Shown here piece after piece: positions 18,930-43,221 of a stretch of DNA of 64,000 bases. Position numbers and translations under genes: made by a program. Source of the stretch: Xiphias gladius (taxonomy: Eukaryota; Chordata; Actinopteri; Istiophoriformes; Xiphiidae); the NCBI RefSeq assembly GCF_016859285.1, contig NC_053404.1, forward strand, positions 13,619,605-13,683,604, written 5' to 3'. Below the pieces are notes generated by a model. That model saw only the letters and a program-made list of their open reading frames with translations. It searched no databases and was not told the DNA's origin. The first letter of the stretch is position 1, and every line of letters begins with the position of its first letter.

Positions 18930-20130
18930 GTGTGTGTGTGTGTACGCGCACATTGACTGGTTTAACCTCATAGTTTCTGATAATGCTGTTGAACTGGTCT
19001 CTCTGCATAACACTCATACTCTGGAGTCTCCTGCACCCTACCCTTAGTTGCTTCTTTATAAAAAATAAATTCAATTATTTTAGTTAGTTGTTGTTTTTTT
19101 TTTTTAAAGGTCTGAGCTTATTTTAGTTTTTGCAATTAATAAAGGTAGAGATGAACTAATGCGTCTTAAAATATATTTTGTAATTGTTAATAAAAAATAG
19201 ATTCCATTAAAAGAGAACACATCGCACTGCAGCAGTTCATCTGAATACTTGCAATCAAAAAGTACATGCCTATAAATAGAATCAACCTGCCCTGGAAGAC
19301 TTCCCGAATAAATGAAGGGAGAGGTCATTTTGGAACCCTCAACCAGTTAAATGAAGACCTGGGAGCGTCACCAACGAGGTGACAACTCCCTTAAGGTATG
19401 TTCACCTGGATGAGATGCACCTGCAACACACTCCACTTATAAACAGAGTTTAAGAGCTGCGCGGGACAAGCAGTGTCTTCCTGGGCTTTTTTTTTTTTTT
19501 TTTTAATATCTCGGTCACACACAGAGAATAGAAATCCTGGGTCCAATCCGTTCCAGGTAAGTGACTGACAACAACAGTTCTGTCTCAGGTAACCCGCATG
19601 CGGAGACATGCTAAAGCTTCTGCACACCAGAAGCCTGTAGGCATGCGACTGGCGGCTTTACATATCTGATAGTCGCCTTTTATCATCTCGGTTGTGTTTG
19701 ACATGACTGACACCCGTGTCAACTGATAGTGCTTGTCAGTCAACTCAATCTACCAGCGAACAGACCGAGAGAAGGGGAGTGTATGGGTTGCATTGGGTCA
19801 CCGTCGCTTTATGCTAAATTAATAACATTTCTTATAAATGTTTTCACAGATTTGTTCTTTTAGCGATAGTTTTCCTCTTCGCAACTTACCACGGGTGTGT
19901 GTAACGATAGTCATTAGTGCATGAAGGTTTCCGTTCATTGGCACGACTATACTCCCGCAGTATAACCTTACCAGTCAGACCAGCTCTGACCATGTTCTTA
20001 GAAGTTCAACACGCAAAAGACACCACTTGCCCCCGAGTGGTGTCACTGGAGTTTGAATAATATTAAAAGTCAACCTGTCAATCAGCGGCACAGTTGAAAT
20101 GATCTTTTTTTTTTTCTCTTTTCTTTTCTT
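18930..20130. other. ATP6V1A-GRAMD1C intergenic sequence
   Basis: No coding sequence recognised. The stretch 19340-19990 is less AT-rich than its surroundings and is the likely site of the GRAMD1C promoter and possibly a non-coding first exon, because the first coding exon is preceded by a pyrimidine tract (20103-20135) and an AG at 20161-20162 that resemble an acceptor. I could not fix the upstream exon. Confidence 0.4.
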
Positions 20131-20169
20131 TTTTTAAAAAAATTTAATCTGACCAGTGCAGCAGAGCCA

Positions 20170-31955
<11,786 letters not shown>

Positions 31956-32520
31956 TGCTCCACACCCAATGACTATAGAACGCATATCTCCAGCCCTGTA
32001 AAGGAAAAAAGGGACTACAGCACTGAACCGCCTCTTAGGAAATCTGTGGTATCTAGTGATGCTCCCATGTAGATGTCCCCAGACCCCCCGACATGCCATG
32101 TGTTGCTAGGGGTTACACATCCAAACCTGTGGTGAGGCAAAAGTTGCCAGGATATTTTTAAAACTGTGGACTGACTGCTTGGAGGACAAAGTTACATCAG
32201 AGTCAGCCGCAGATGGACGGATTTAGATTTCTGTAGGGTCCAATGGTCAGCTCCTATGGCTGCTTATTTTTCACTTTTTTACTAAACAGTGGCATTGGAT
32301 TTCAGAAAAGTCGTTCCTGACGTGCCTTACTATATTCTGATGAACCTCATGCCACATCAAATTAACTATTGTAAATACTTTTGTTTCTGTTTTATCCTTG
32401 GGAAGTCAATCAATTTTATTTAACATTTTTCTCTCTTTAAATTTTGCACATTTTAATTTTTGCACAAGTGCCTTAGATTAGGCTGTGTTTTGGATATCTT
32501 TTTAGATTTTTATTTTTTCC

Positions 32521-32526
32521 AATAAA
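32521..32526 (+). terminator. Poly(A) signal of GRAMD1C
   Basis: AATAAA 566 bases after the stop codon, preceded by a T-rich stretch and followed by GT/T-rich sequence (32551-32600), as expected for a cleavage site near 32540. Confidence 0.6.
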
Positions 32527-33267
32527 AATTGTAGAGTCAGTAACAAAAATTTGGAAGTTTGTCTTCTCTTTTGTAATCTTGATGATTTTTTTTTTTTTAA
32601 TATGTAAACTGCAGCGATGGCTGCAACTTTAAATGTACATTAAATTGAAAATAGAAAAATAACCTTTTGAATTTTATAATACTGCACATGAGCCAAATCT
32701 GGTATACAGAAAATACTGCTGATAGTGTGTCACATATTTAATACATATTTTATTCATGAACTTATAGCTCTGTTCTGGACCAATTAAAGGCAGTGCTATG
32801 TAAACTAAGCAGTCCAAACCTTCTGTACATGTGTAATCACACTTGTTTGTATTTTTCAAATTTATTTTTTCCTCTTTTTGTGCCTGTAGGGTCAGTGGGA
32901 CTATCTTACATTGTCTCAGTACTGTGCATTCACTCTGTCAACACCAGATACAAGTTTATTCTGTGATTTCCAAACTGACATGAACACAAGTTCTTTTTTT
33001 CTTTCTTCTTAATCATTTGTTGGTGACACGCAACTACAATTACCTTCAGCCTTGTTTTATTTTTATGGTGTTCCCATTACCCTTTTCTTTATGGATAATT
33101 TTGTTCAGCGTTTCTTACTTAAAACCACTTCTTTAAGCCAACACTTGTTTAAATTTGGTTGCTGTTTTTTACATTTTAGCCATATTGCAATGCACTGTTG
33201 TAATAAACAAGATTACTTGCCAAAATCCTTACTTGTGCTGCCAACATTACTAAGGAACAAAATAATA

Positions 33268-33500
33268 GGACTGCAAACTATTGTTTTCATTGTTGATTAG
33301 TCTTTTTTTTTTTTTTTTTTTTTTTTTTTTGATTGTTTGGTCTAGAAAATGTCAGATATTTAAAAAAGTTTACCAGAGCAATTGACATATTTTAATGCCT
33401 TGTGTTGTTCGACCAGCCCAAAAAGATTTCATTTATTATTACAGAAGACTAAGAATATGAGCGTTTAAAATTTTAGAAGCTGGAACCAGTGATAGTGACA
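33268..33500. repeat. Dispersed repeat fragment, same family as 6030-6295
   Basis: CTGCAAACTATTGTTTTC and GTTGATTAGTC at the left, a T run, then GAAAATGTCAGATATT and AGAAGCTGGAACCAGTGA at the right, matching the family's characteristic blocks. Confidence 0.55.
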
Positions 33501-34125
33501 TAATTATTTCCCTATGTTTATCTGACAGCTGTATTACTAAGTAATTTCTAAATTAAGTTTGTACATTAAAAACAGGATAAACTCGTAAAATACAATAGAA
33601 AACTCCTCACGCAGCCTGGAACTAAACGTTTTGTTTTTATCTGTGATTTTGAAAACTGACATTTGACATTATCAGAATTATACATAAACTATTAATTTAG
33701 GCTGAAGAAATGATTTGACAATTTATTGTATCTGAAGCAATAACAGAGCCAAAAGTTTGAGAGTGGTAGCTGTCTCTAATCCTCTGTTTTCAGTTTTAAT
33801 ACTGGGGCTACCCTTTTTTTTGCATTTATATGAATAGTGTCTTTAGGTTTTAAAAGTTGTATTATGCTACTGCTGTGTAGTTGTACAGTGTAGTCTAATT
33901 TTCTTTTGGAGTCTTTTTTTAAATGAAATACAGTAATACTGTAATCCTTTTGCAGTGTAGGACCAGAGCAAGATGGCATTCCACATTTGTCTTATGCCTA
34001 GGGTATGATAAAGACCTTTTTTTTTTTTTTTTTTTTAAAGTCAGAAAAAATGCATGTGTTTACTTCTAATTGCTAATTTAGTCATTTGTACATTCATCAC
34101 AATGGATGTATTAAAAGGGGATAAG

Positions 34126-34846
34126 GCAGTAGTGGAACAAGTATTCAAGTCATATACTTAAGTAAAAGTGGCAATATCACACCATAAAAATACTACATTA
34201 CAAGTCCTGCATTCAAAATTTTACCTAATAAAAGAATAAACATATTAGAAAGAAAATGTATCAAAAGTACCCACTATGGTGAACGGCCCCTGTCAGTGTT
34301 ATATTATTATATTTTTGGTTCTTTATTATTGATGTCTAAATATGTAAGCAGTACTTCAGTTTTGTAGTTGGTCATGGTGCAGGGAATTTTAAACGCTTCA
34401 TATACTGCTGGGTGGTTGAATCTCTAATAGTACATCATATTTTATAAACTGGTCCAACTAGTCCACTTGTTTTGTATGTAAAATCTTAATCTGAAAAGTA
34501 ACTAGTAAATAACTGTTAAATAAACTTAGTTGAGTAAAAAGTACAATATTTGCCCCTGAAATTTCTAAAATACCCTAAAATAGAAATACTGAACTAAAGT
34601 ACAAATCCCTTAAAATTGTACTTAAGTACTTTGTTCAACAGTGGGAAGGGGGCCCATATGTTTGTTCAACACCACTGGTCATATATTTATCAGTTACTCG
34701 GGCTAAATACTTCTGCTTTTGATACTTTAAGTACAGTTTGCTGATAATGTTTAATGTGCTTTTACTTGTAATGGAGTATTTATTTTACATTGTTGTATCG
34801 GTAGTTTTACTAAAGTTAAGGTTTTGGGTCCTCCTTCCACTACTTT
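34126..34846. repeat. AAGTAC-type inverted-repeat elements, copies 2 and 3
   Basis: Copy 2 runs from CAGTAGTGGAACAAGTATTC (34126) to TTGTACTTAAGTACTTTG and a degraded inverted end near 34647. A further fragment, 34675-34846, ends TCCTTCCACTACTTTG. They are more diverged than the copy at 21819. Intergenic, just upstream of the ZDHHC23 promoter. Confidence 0.55.
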
Positions 34847-34949
34847 GAACTGTATATACGGAAGTTAAACTGATCTAAATTCACCATGAGGTCCAGTGTG
34901 AGCATGTTGCTGGCCTGTAGGTGTGAGTGTGGGAGTATAAGTGAGTCCT

Positions 34950-35244
34950 GGGCGTGGAAAGACTACGTCATTCGACGTCAGGAGGACCGCAGGAAGTCTG
35001 TCTCCTCACTCAACCCGAACCCCGCAGCGGGGCCCCCCGCGTCGACCCAGACACTTCAACCCAGCCTTGAACGGGTTTTCGCCGGCCGCTGTTTTTTCTG
35101 GTGACGTCCACGGCACAGCGAGCGATTTGTAGCTCCGGGGAACACCGGATACGAAAGCCGTTGCCCGGAGAAAGACTTCCGCCAAAAAAAAGCCCGGCGC
35201 CGGCTTTATTCGAAAGCGTCGGCATGTAGCACCTCAGTGTTCAG
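34950..35244 (+). promoter_or_regulatory. ZDHHC23 promoter and non-coding exon 1
   Basis: CpG-rich block contrasting with AT-rich flanks, ending in donor TCAG|GTATGT at 35245, which pairs with the acceptor at 37699 ahead of the coding start. It carries three CRE-like elements: TACGTCA (34964-34970), CGACGTCA (34973-34980) and TGACGTCC (35102-35109). No TATA box. The start site is not resolved. Confidence 0.55.
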
Positions 35245-36387
35245 GTATGTTAAAGCTCCGTTCTATCGTTCGTTGTGTGTCGCTGACGCTACATTGAAGT
35301 CTTATTTGAGGCAGTCTGCCGCACCCGTGAGACAGCGGCGTGTTGCCAGGTATGAATTGAAATGTGGGTTAACTGACAACCTTCACACGGTGATTAACTG
35401 GCTGTCATGAGACGAGCAACCTCCAGCGTTTTTTACTCAAATGAACGCTGACCTCGGGAAAGCGCAAATTTATGAGAGCGAGGCGTTATTTTCAGGGTGA
35501 GAAATATCAAACAGAGCATATGCGTGAACTGTAATCTGCCAGTCCAATATAGGAAGCCCTCAACTATCCTATTATGATACATCCAAGCAAGTTTTGAGCC
35601 ACAGTGTCTTCAAAAACTGATGTAATTTGTTTACTCTGTGCCAGGTTGAAGTGCAGGAACTATTCTTCAGTTTTATAGCTATAGTGTATACATTTATTAT
35701 CCTAAATAAAAATTATATTTTTTGCAGATAGAATAACTGTTGTGAAGCTTTGTCTTCCATCAAGTTTGTTTTATTGTTCATTTTGAAAACAGCGGGGGCT
35801 ACCCCTTAAAGTTTTTTTTCTTGCTGCCCCCCCCCCAAAAAAAAGGATAAATTAATTAATTAATGATAATCAGACTGAATTGACATGTTTTTTATCTTAT
35901 TATTTAATGTGAAATGTTCACATTAGCCCTTTTGTGTTTGGGAGGGAGGTGTATGGAGATAGTTTGAAGCGGATCATCAGGGACAAGTTAAAGACAACCA
36001 AAAGTCAGTATGCAAACATTTTCACAGACCCTTTTGAATGAAAGGAGGAAACACCTCGCATTTATCTCAGTTGCTTAAAAACAGGCATCTGGATCTTTAA
36101 TGCGAGTCAGTTTCAATTATTAACGTTTATAGTAACAACATGACATCAGAATGTTCATGTCCTGCTGCTGGTATAGAATTTGGTATAAAGAATTGTGGAA
36201 TTCCAGTGGTATTGGCACCGACTACCAAATTACAAGTATCATGACATCCCTATGATTCCTGCCTACAGCTGTAGGCTGAAGAGTCAGTCACACTCAGTAG
36301 AGGAGGTTGTATCAGCATATGGTTCAAAAGGACTACTACACTTTGTTTATGTATGGATTTAACAAACAAGATATGTTAATCAGTGAG

Positions 36388-36520
36388 TTTTTTAGAAGTG
36401 CTGGTAGGTAGCTTTTGTTACCATTGGACAGAACCAGGCTAGCTGTGTGCCTCAGTTTCCAGTCTTTATGCTAAGCAAAGCTAACAGTCTCCTGGCTGCA
36501 GCTCAATATTTAAAACCCAA
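36388..36520. repeat. Fold-back element, partial copy B
   Basis: Contains GTGCTGGTAGGTAGC, CCAGGCTAGCTGTGTGCC and CCAGTCTTTATGCTAAGC, matching the right arm of the element at 28781-29175. The left arm and terminal repeats are absent. It lies in ZDHHC23 intron 1. Confidence 0.65.
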
Positions 36521-37717
36521 AGAACCCCAAAGATAATCAGTTTACTCTCACAAAAGATGAAGCATCAAATCCTCACAATTTATAAGCTAGAAGTAACATT
36601 TATCAAAATAGTTGCAGTTTAATTTTCTGCCCTCTGACTGATTAGTTAACTCATCATTTGACCTCTAAGGAATACATCCTTATTCTTAATTACACCTGCA
36701 ATCACAATGAGGCATCACTCAGACCTACAGCCACCTGCACTGTATTTTACATGGATACAATGCAGTTTTTCCTGCAAAGCTTTTTAATGTCCTTCAGCAT
36801 TTGTGAGTCAAAAGTACTGCATACCACAGGTCCGTTAGTTACAACTGGGCATAAAACTGTTGAGCACCACAGTCACACTATGATTCCTTGCAGCAGTGTT
36901 TTTTTTTTCCTCAGGGAGCAGATGTGCTATTAGATGCTAGCACACACACGCGCAGCCAGTAATCACTACACGTAGCCCTATCTGTCTTCTCTTTTGGCCC
37001 TTAGAGACTTCATCAGGTACATGCCGCTGACTTTTATGTCCTTTTTACCATGTTAGTTTGATCAGTGTCTGACTAATAGTAATAACACACCATGTCATGC
37101 TTTGATTTACTGCTAATCAGAGGTTCATTCAGGCCCCCTCAGGAGAGCCAGATTCCCCCCCAGAGAGGTTTAATTTAGCTGAAAGATTAATCCCACTTAG
37201 TGGTTAACTGGGGAATTGTCAGTCTTGCTTTCTGTGATGGAGGGGACACTAAAGACCCTACGTTTGGTATAAATGTTGCCACTGCCTCACCTCAGCTGGA
37301 ATTCATCTGGGCTGTCCAAACAAGCCAGGAAGCTGCACAACTGAGACTGTTCCCTTGCTGTAAATCATTTAAGCATGACAGATGTGTGACAGATGTGAGG
37401 GTAGAAGGAGGACTGGGTAGGATCAAATGCGCAGGGTCTGCTCTGCAGTGTTACGTGGTGGAAATCTGTTAGGAACCACTCCACCATCTAAAACATATGC
37501 AAATAGCTGCACGTGTTGTATGCAAAGGTAATTTCAGCAAATTGCACTTTTGGAGGTATTTTCAGTAACTGTATTTCACTTCTGTCTCTCATCGGCCACT
37601 TTTCTTGTCTATGAACTGACTTTCTCATCTATAACACAAAAGCCCACACAAGTTCAGTTCATGATTGTACAAATAAACTTTTTTTTTAACATCTGATAGG
37701 CTGCCAGGCTGTCTGTC

Positions 37718-40700
37718 ATGAAGAAGCGAGCCAACAAGGGACAGGAGGAGGAGGAGACCTTGTGCTGCTGCGAGTATGTGAACAAACACGGAGAGCGCAG
37801 CCATGTAGCAGCCTGCTGCTGCGACTGTGAGGACCTGGATGACGCTTGTGACAGGTGGGCGACATTTACTTGAGGCTGAAACTAATTATTCTTTCAGCTG
37901 ACAATTGATCTGTTGGTAATGTTTTTAAATTAATTGAGGTCTATAAAATGTCAAAACAGTGCAAAATGCTTGTCACAATTGGTGGAGCCTAAAGGGTCAT
38001 CTTCGAAATGCTTGATTTGTCCAAACAAACAGTCAAACACCCAAAGATATTCAATTTCCAATGATATAAAACAGTGGAAAACTGGGTTGATTATTCTCAG
38101 ACCACCCGTAGCACCAACAGCAAGTCAAAGATTACACGTAAAAAGATTCATGTCCTTCTCAGGATGAATGTAATTTAATTGTAATTGGTGATACTTAACT
38201 TTTACTCTGGTGCCACGATCAGGTTAAAATTTCAGTTTGTCCTTCACTTTGATTAAACCTGCAAAACTAATGACTTTCACCCTCCGCTGGACTTTGTGTT
38301 TAGTATTAATTAGCAAATGTCAGCCTGATAACATGCTAAACTAACATGGGTTAAAATAGTAAACATTATACCTGCTAAACATTAGCATGTTAGTATTTCC
38401 CTCAAAAAACATCTATGCCAAAGTACAGCCTCACTCTTTGGCCCTAGCTGGGCTGTAGACGCTTAGTCTTTTTGTTTTATGAATGACTTTGATTAACTGA
38501 TAAATGAAAAAATGCTGATTAATTTCCTGGCGACTGACTCCGGACTAACTGTTTCAGCACAAACACTTTTCATTATGCTTTACTGTAAAATTATAACATA
38601 GGATTAATGCCAAACATTTGCTTGTTAAGCTTTAGAAATGCATTTTTTTGTTTCATATCATTACAAATTTGTGGCAGGCCTACAAGAAAGTCTGGACTGA
38701 GATAGGTATGCCACAAGAAAAGCCTAGTCAAGGTGTCTATAGGAATCCAAACTTTCTTTTATTTATTTGTTATTCGTCAAAGATATTGTTATTGATCCCA
38801 CCTGTGCTCTCCCTGGTAAGACATGTTAAAATGTTTGCTGTGAAAAAGTTATATGGATTCTTTAAAACAAGTTAATGGGGTGAAAGTTTGCTCATATGGT
38901 AAAAATATTTCACCTTTTTTTTTTTTTTAAATTCTGACAGGTTTCTGAAAAAGGAACCTCAGAAACCTGAATCCCTGTCACAGGTGGCAGCAGTCATCAC
39001 AGACCGGATTCGCGTGCCCTGGCTTTGGGGTGGAGCCCGCAAAGTGGACCTGTCCGTCATCCCTCCTCTTATCCTCCTTCCTTTCCTGCTGCACCTCGCT
39101 GCTCTCCACTTCCTGCTTGGCATTGTGGTTCTGACAGCTCTGCCTGGCCTGGTGCTGTGGTACTACTACTTCACCCACCGCAAGAAGGGACAGACACTCT
39201 TCTTCCTCAGTCTGGCTCTTTTCTCCTTGGCGTACATGTACTACTTGTTCATCACGGAGGTGCTGCCCCGCGGGGATATTGGCCTGGTCCAGCTATCGGT
39301 GATAACTGTAGGGGTCATCCTCACACTGGTAGCTCTTGTCCACACTAAGAGAGAACCTGGCATTGTGCCACGTAACCAAGAGGTTGTCCACAGTAAGGTG
39401 ACTTATTACAGCCCTATGGCAGACGGAGAACCTGCCCTAAACGAGGGGAGGCTGGATGTGACAACGACAGTGGCCAACCGGGTGGGATTGTCGGAGCAGT
39501 CGGGGGTGGAGCTGAAGGAAAGTAGCCGAAAGAACTGGTGTCCGGCGTGCAAGGTGGTGCGGCCCCCGAGAGCGGGACATTGTCGGATCTGTGGTGTTTG
39601 CGTGCTGCGTCTCGACCACCACTGTGTCTGGTGCGTTCCTTTTAAAATGCCTCTTACTTGGCCTGTTATCGCCGCTTCTCCCACTTTGTCTTACATTCCA
39701 AACATGCCAGTTGTTTGTTTGTCTGCCTGTCTTCACTACACAAACTCTATTAAATAAATGTTTAAAAGTGCAAACATCTATTTAATTTTCGAGACAATGC
39801 CCTGAATTGACTTTTTTTTTCAGGATATGTAATAAGCTCAAACTGAATGAGCGTTTGTCATTTTCACACCTGCTACATCTTGACTGACCATATTTGTACG
39901 TTGAGTCAAACATCACATGCATTGTAATAACAAGTAAAAGCCACATCTCCTTTCTGCCATCCAGTCCTAAACTTATATGTGTGTTCCTGCATGTCTGTGT
40001 GTAGTGTATCCCTGGGGTCTCAGTACAATGTTCTGTCTGCCTGTGTGTGTACTCGTGTACTTTGCCACGGTAGGATTAACAGCTGTGTGGGGCAGGCCAA
40101 TCACTGCAGCTTCCTACTTACACTCGTCCTCTTCCTGTTGACATCTGTGTATGGGATCAGTCTGGTACTGCAGAGTGTGTGTCCGAGACAACACCTCCTT
40201 ACTGCCCTGCTGTATTGCCCGGAGGTCTACAACCAGTACGGGTATTGGAAACACAGACATACACTTTATAGACAAGGTTGGCTTTGTGACTTTAACATCA
40301 TATTTTCTTAGTTACTATTTACCATTTCAAAATTCATTTTCATATCAGTAGATGAAAGGAATGACAAAAATTAATTATTTCAGCAAAGTGCCAGTGTGTA
40401 GAATTTTTGTTTCATTATAAGATCTTTCATTTTATTCTATTTAAAAATAAAATTATGCAGTCTTGATTTGAAATTGGTGTTTTTTAGTGTTTTTAATTTA
40501 ATGAATAGATGAGAGATTATTAGGTCAAGTAAGTCTGTTTTATATATACGTTCCAAAATCAAAGATTTGGCTCAAAAGACTGTTTTAAAAAAGGGCAAAA
40601 CAAAATATACATCAGGTTTCAATACAAGCAAGTAGATATGACTTATGTTACTGACCAGTATAAATTGATCACAGATATATAGGTATTAGTGTACATATCC

Positions 40701-42017
40701 AATAAGTGACAAGAAATTGTAACACAGAAATGCCAAAGTTTGCAGTATGTTTGCAGTAAATAAGAAAGAAAACCAGAAAAAATGTCTAACTACTGTACTG
40801 CAGTACTGCAACAAACCTAAAACAAAGTTAAAATATTGTTTGGTTACTTGTTTTAATTAATATTGGTTAGGGAATGTAAAAAACACAAAACATTAACATT
40901 ACATGCTTAAAAGGAATAACTGCATAAGGGCATATCTACAGTTCAAATGGAACTCATGGAAACAGGAAATGGCAGATAGCCTTTTAGGAGCAATAAAGAG
41001 GAAAAATGCCTTTTTTAAAATAGCTGATAGAAACTATATTTAACTAAGGCACTGTGGGGCATTTTGACATTTTGTGAGAGGCTCTTGCTTATTGGACATG
41101 GGGCTTTTTTCACTATAGTGTTGAATCAGTTTCACAGAGCATCCTGGAGTGTTTCCTATCGAGCTGTTGGAGAAGGACTCGCTCTTTGTGCTCAGAGCAA
41201 TTAGAGAGTGGATGTGAAGTAGTTTAAATGACGTGCTCTGGCACTGCTGTAGGCGTCACACACTTAAAATAGGTCTTCAGAACATCCATCTCAGCCTCCT
41301 ACTACTGAACAGACAATATGTCTGAACAGCTACAACATGTCCTAAATATTTCAAATAATGGTTATTGGTATAACTGATCTGTCTACCTATATCTTTTACA
41401 CTGGCCACACAGAGTATTTTATAATTGTGTGCAGTTTTATACTAAAAATTAGATAAATATAAATGGTATCAGAGGAATCCTTGTCTAAATAACCTTTTAG
41501 TCTCTAATGGTTCATTTGTACTATAGTATTAGTGGTTAAAATCAAGTGCTGGAAATGTATCTTACTCCGATGACAAAAAAAATAAAATAAAAATAAATAA
41601 TTATAATTAGAGCTTTACTCTTGATTTCTATGACGAATGATAACCTTGCAAGTACTTATAAGTTTGGTACATGATGTCTGTATGGTGATTTATTGTCATC
41701 TCGTAGCAGAATTTACCATCTTTTCTCCTTGTCTGCATTCCAGCACTGCACTTTGCTTCACCTGTGCCTGGTACAGCAGCATCGTAACCGGTGGGCTGCT
41801 TCACCTCCTGGTGGTGCAGGTCATCAACGTCAGCTACAACGTGACTGAGCGCGAGGCACGCATCGCCCTGCGAGACAAAACAGCTCGCAGCGCCTACTGG
41901 GGACTCGTCGTCGACACTGGCGTCTACTCTCGAGGCTTCCGTGGCAACTGGGCCGAGTTCGTGACCATGGGAGACAAACTGAATCCTTCCTCTCCCGCCC
42001 CGTCAGAACTGGTGTAA
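37718..42017 (+). CDS. zdhhc23: ZDHHC23, DHHC-type palmitoyltransferase (complete)
   Basis: Four coding exons: 37718-37854, 38941-39630, 40074-40241, 41744-42017. They sum to 1,269 nt, giving 422 residues. The N-terminus has the family's cysteine clusters ([23 protein letters not shown]). Four hydrophobic segments follow between about residues 85 and 185, then the cysteine-rich domain ([23 protein letters not shown]) with the catalytic DHHC at 271-274, split from the next residue by an intron. Two further hydrophobic segments flank the [10 protein letters not shown] region. Six membrane segments in total matches mammalian ZDHHC23. Role in the family: S-acylates substrates in Golgi/ER membranes through a cysteine-acyl intermediate; the mammalian protein (NIDD) binds neuronal NOS. 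The C-terminal residues are SELV, a possible PDZ ligand. Exon 3 is unusually large (690 nt). Start chosen as the first ATG after the acceptor. Confidence 0.95.
37872..38110. repeat. Dispersed repeat fragment, same family as 6030-6295
   Basis: GGCTGAAACTAATTATTC at the left end, TATAAAATGTCAAAACAGTG, then CCAAAGATATTCAATTTCC and AATGATATAAAACAGTGG. It is one of the better preserved copies in the window and sits in ZDHHC23 just after the exon ending at 37854. Confidence 0.6.
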
Positions 42018-42045
42018 GAGACTGTTACAAAGCCGGATTTAAAAA

Positions 42046-42925
42046 AATAAATTGTGGGGGATTGTGGCTGCTGTTTCGTTCTTGTCCACTAGATAGCAGT
42101 CTGGCTCCATTTAGCCCTGATTTAACGTCACCGGCCGCCTCCTGTTGGCAGCAAACCTGATAGCTGCCAGGAGCTGCCAGGACTGTTATCACTGGGTTGC
42201 TGCAGCTATTGTGGTGCCACCTGTGCTGCGTTGACTTTATCACATAGCAATAACAACTACAAACCCCAATAAGATACATTCACTGCCATTACTGTCTCGG
42301 ACAACTGGCATCTCCTCTATTCAGCTATATCCAACACCCACTGAACTTTTATCTCTTTCTACTGCTGCCTCATTCCACCTTTTATCAGACTTTCTGTTAA
42401 ACAAATATCACTGTTTCCTTCACACTGGAGGTCTTCCTTTGACTTGAACAGTGTCTTTATGTTCTCTCTACATAATAGTGCCTTGGTGGGAGCCAACAAA
42501 CAAGAAAAATGTGGGAATGCCTGATCTGTTGATCCTCTTAGGGACATTTTCTCTGAGCATAACAAAATAATGAAGCCTCTGGTGCTGGTCAGTCCTACCC
42601 AAAACATGAGCTGATCATCTTTCAAGGAGCGTCTGTCTGCACCCTTCACCTCCTCCATCCCCCACAAACACTTATCTGCAGTTTTCACAAAGGAGAAAAC
42701 GTCACTTGGCCTTGTGAAATGTATCATGGATATTTATCACAGATAAATGAAACATCTCAGCAGAAACCAGATAATCAGTCGGATTAAAGTTCTATAACCT
42801 TTCATCGCATTAAATGTAATGAATGATGCAGTTATGAATATATTAAAAGTTACTCTTACTCTTCTAAACTGGTTCAGACTGATTCATGAATTAAATAGCT
42901 CTGGAAATATGAAAATGCAAATAAA
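42046..42925 (+). terminator. Candidate poly(A) signals of ZDHHC23
   Basis: Two AATAAA hexamers: 42046-42051, only 29 bases after the stop, and 42920-42925, about 0.9 kb after. The second leaves a more normal 3' UTR and lies 300 bases before the convergent CCDC191 stop codon. Which is used cannot be told from sequence. Confidence 0.35.
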
Positions 42926-43221
42926 TCTTTATATGTCAATGTCAGCTAGAGAAGTTAGATTTTCAGTACTTTCCACTATTGCTGCTTTTAAGTCATCAGA
43001 GGGATTGAAAGCTTTTTTTTCGGTATCCTAATAATTGTATGGGTGCAGTAGTGCGCTTGTATGAAATTAATTTTATGTATTTGTTTAAATGAATGTGAGA
43101 ATTGTGCATGTGTTTTCTGTTTGTATGAGTGAGTGTCCTCTCCAAAGTCACTGAGATGTTTTTGTGTCGTCTTTGTGGGTTTGCAGTTTATCTCCTACAG
43201 TGACACACTCTCCAAGAGGCT

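Larger units (their letters stand above)
32545..34940. other. GRAMD1C-ZDHHC23 intergenic sequence, repeat-rich
   Basis: No gene seen. The interval is AT-rich and holds dispersed repeat fragments (33268-33500, 34126-34647, 34675-34846) and long T runs (33302-33330, 34018-34036). Confidence 0.55.

Noticed and set aside
39631-39757. Continuation of the ZDHHC23 frame past the DHHC motif
   Set aside because: It is intron read-through: a donor GTGCGT follows the conserved residue and the proper next exon at 40074 restores the family sequence.
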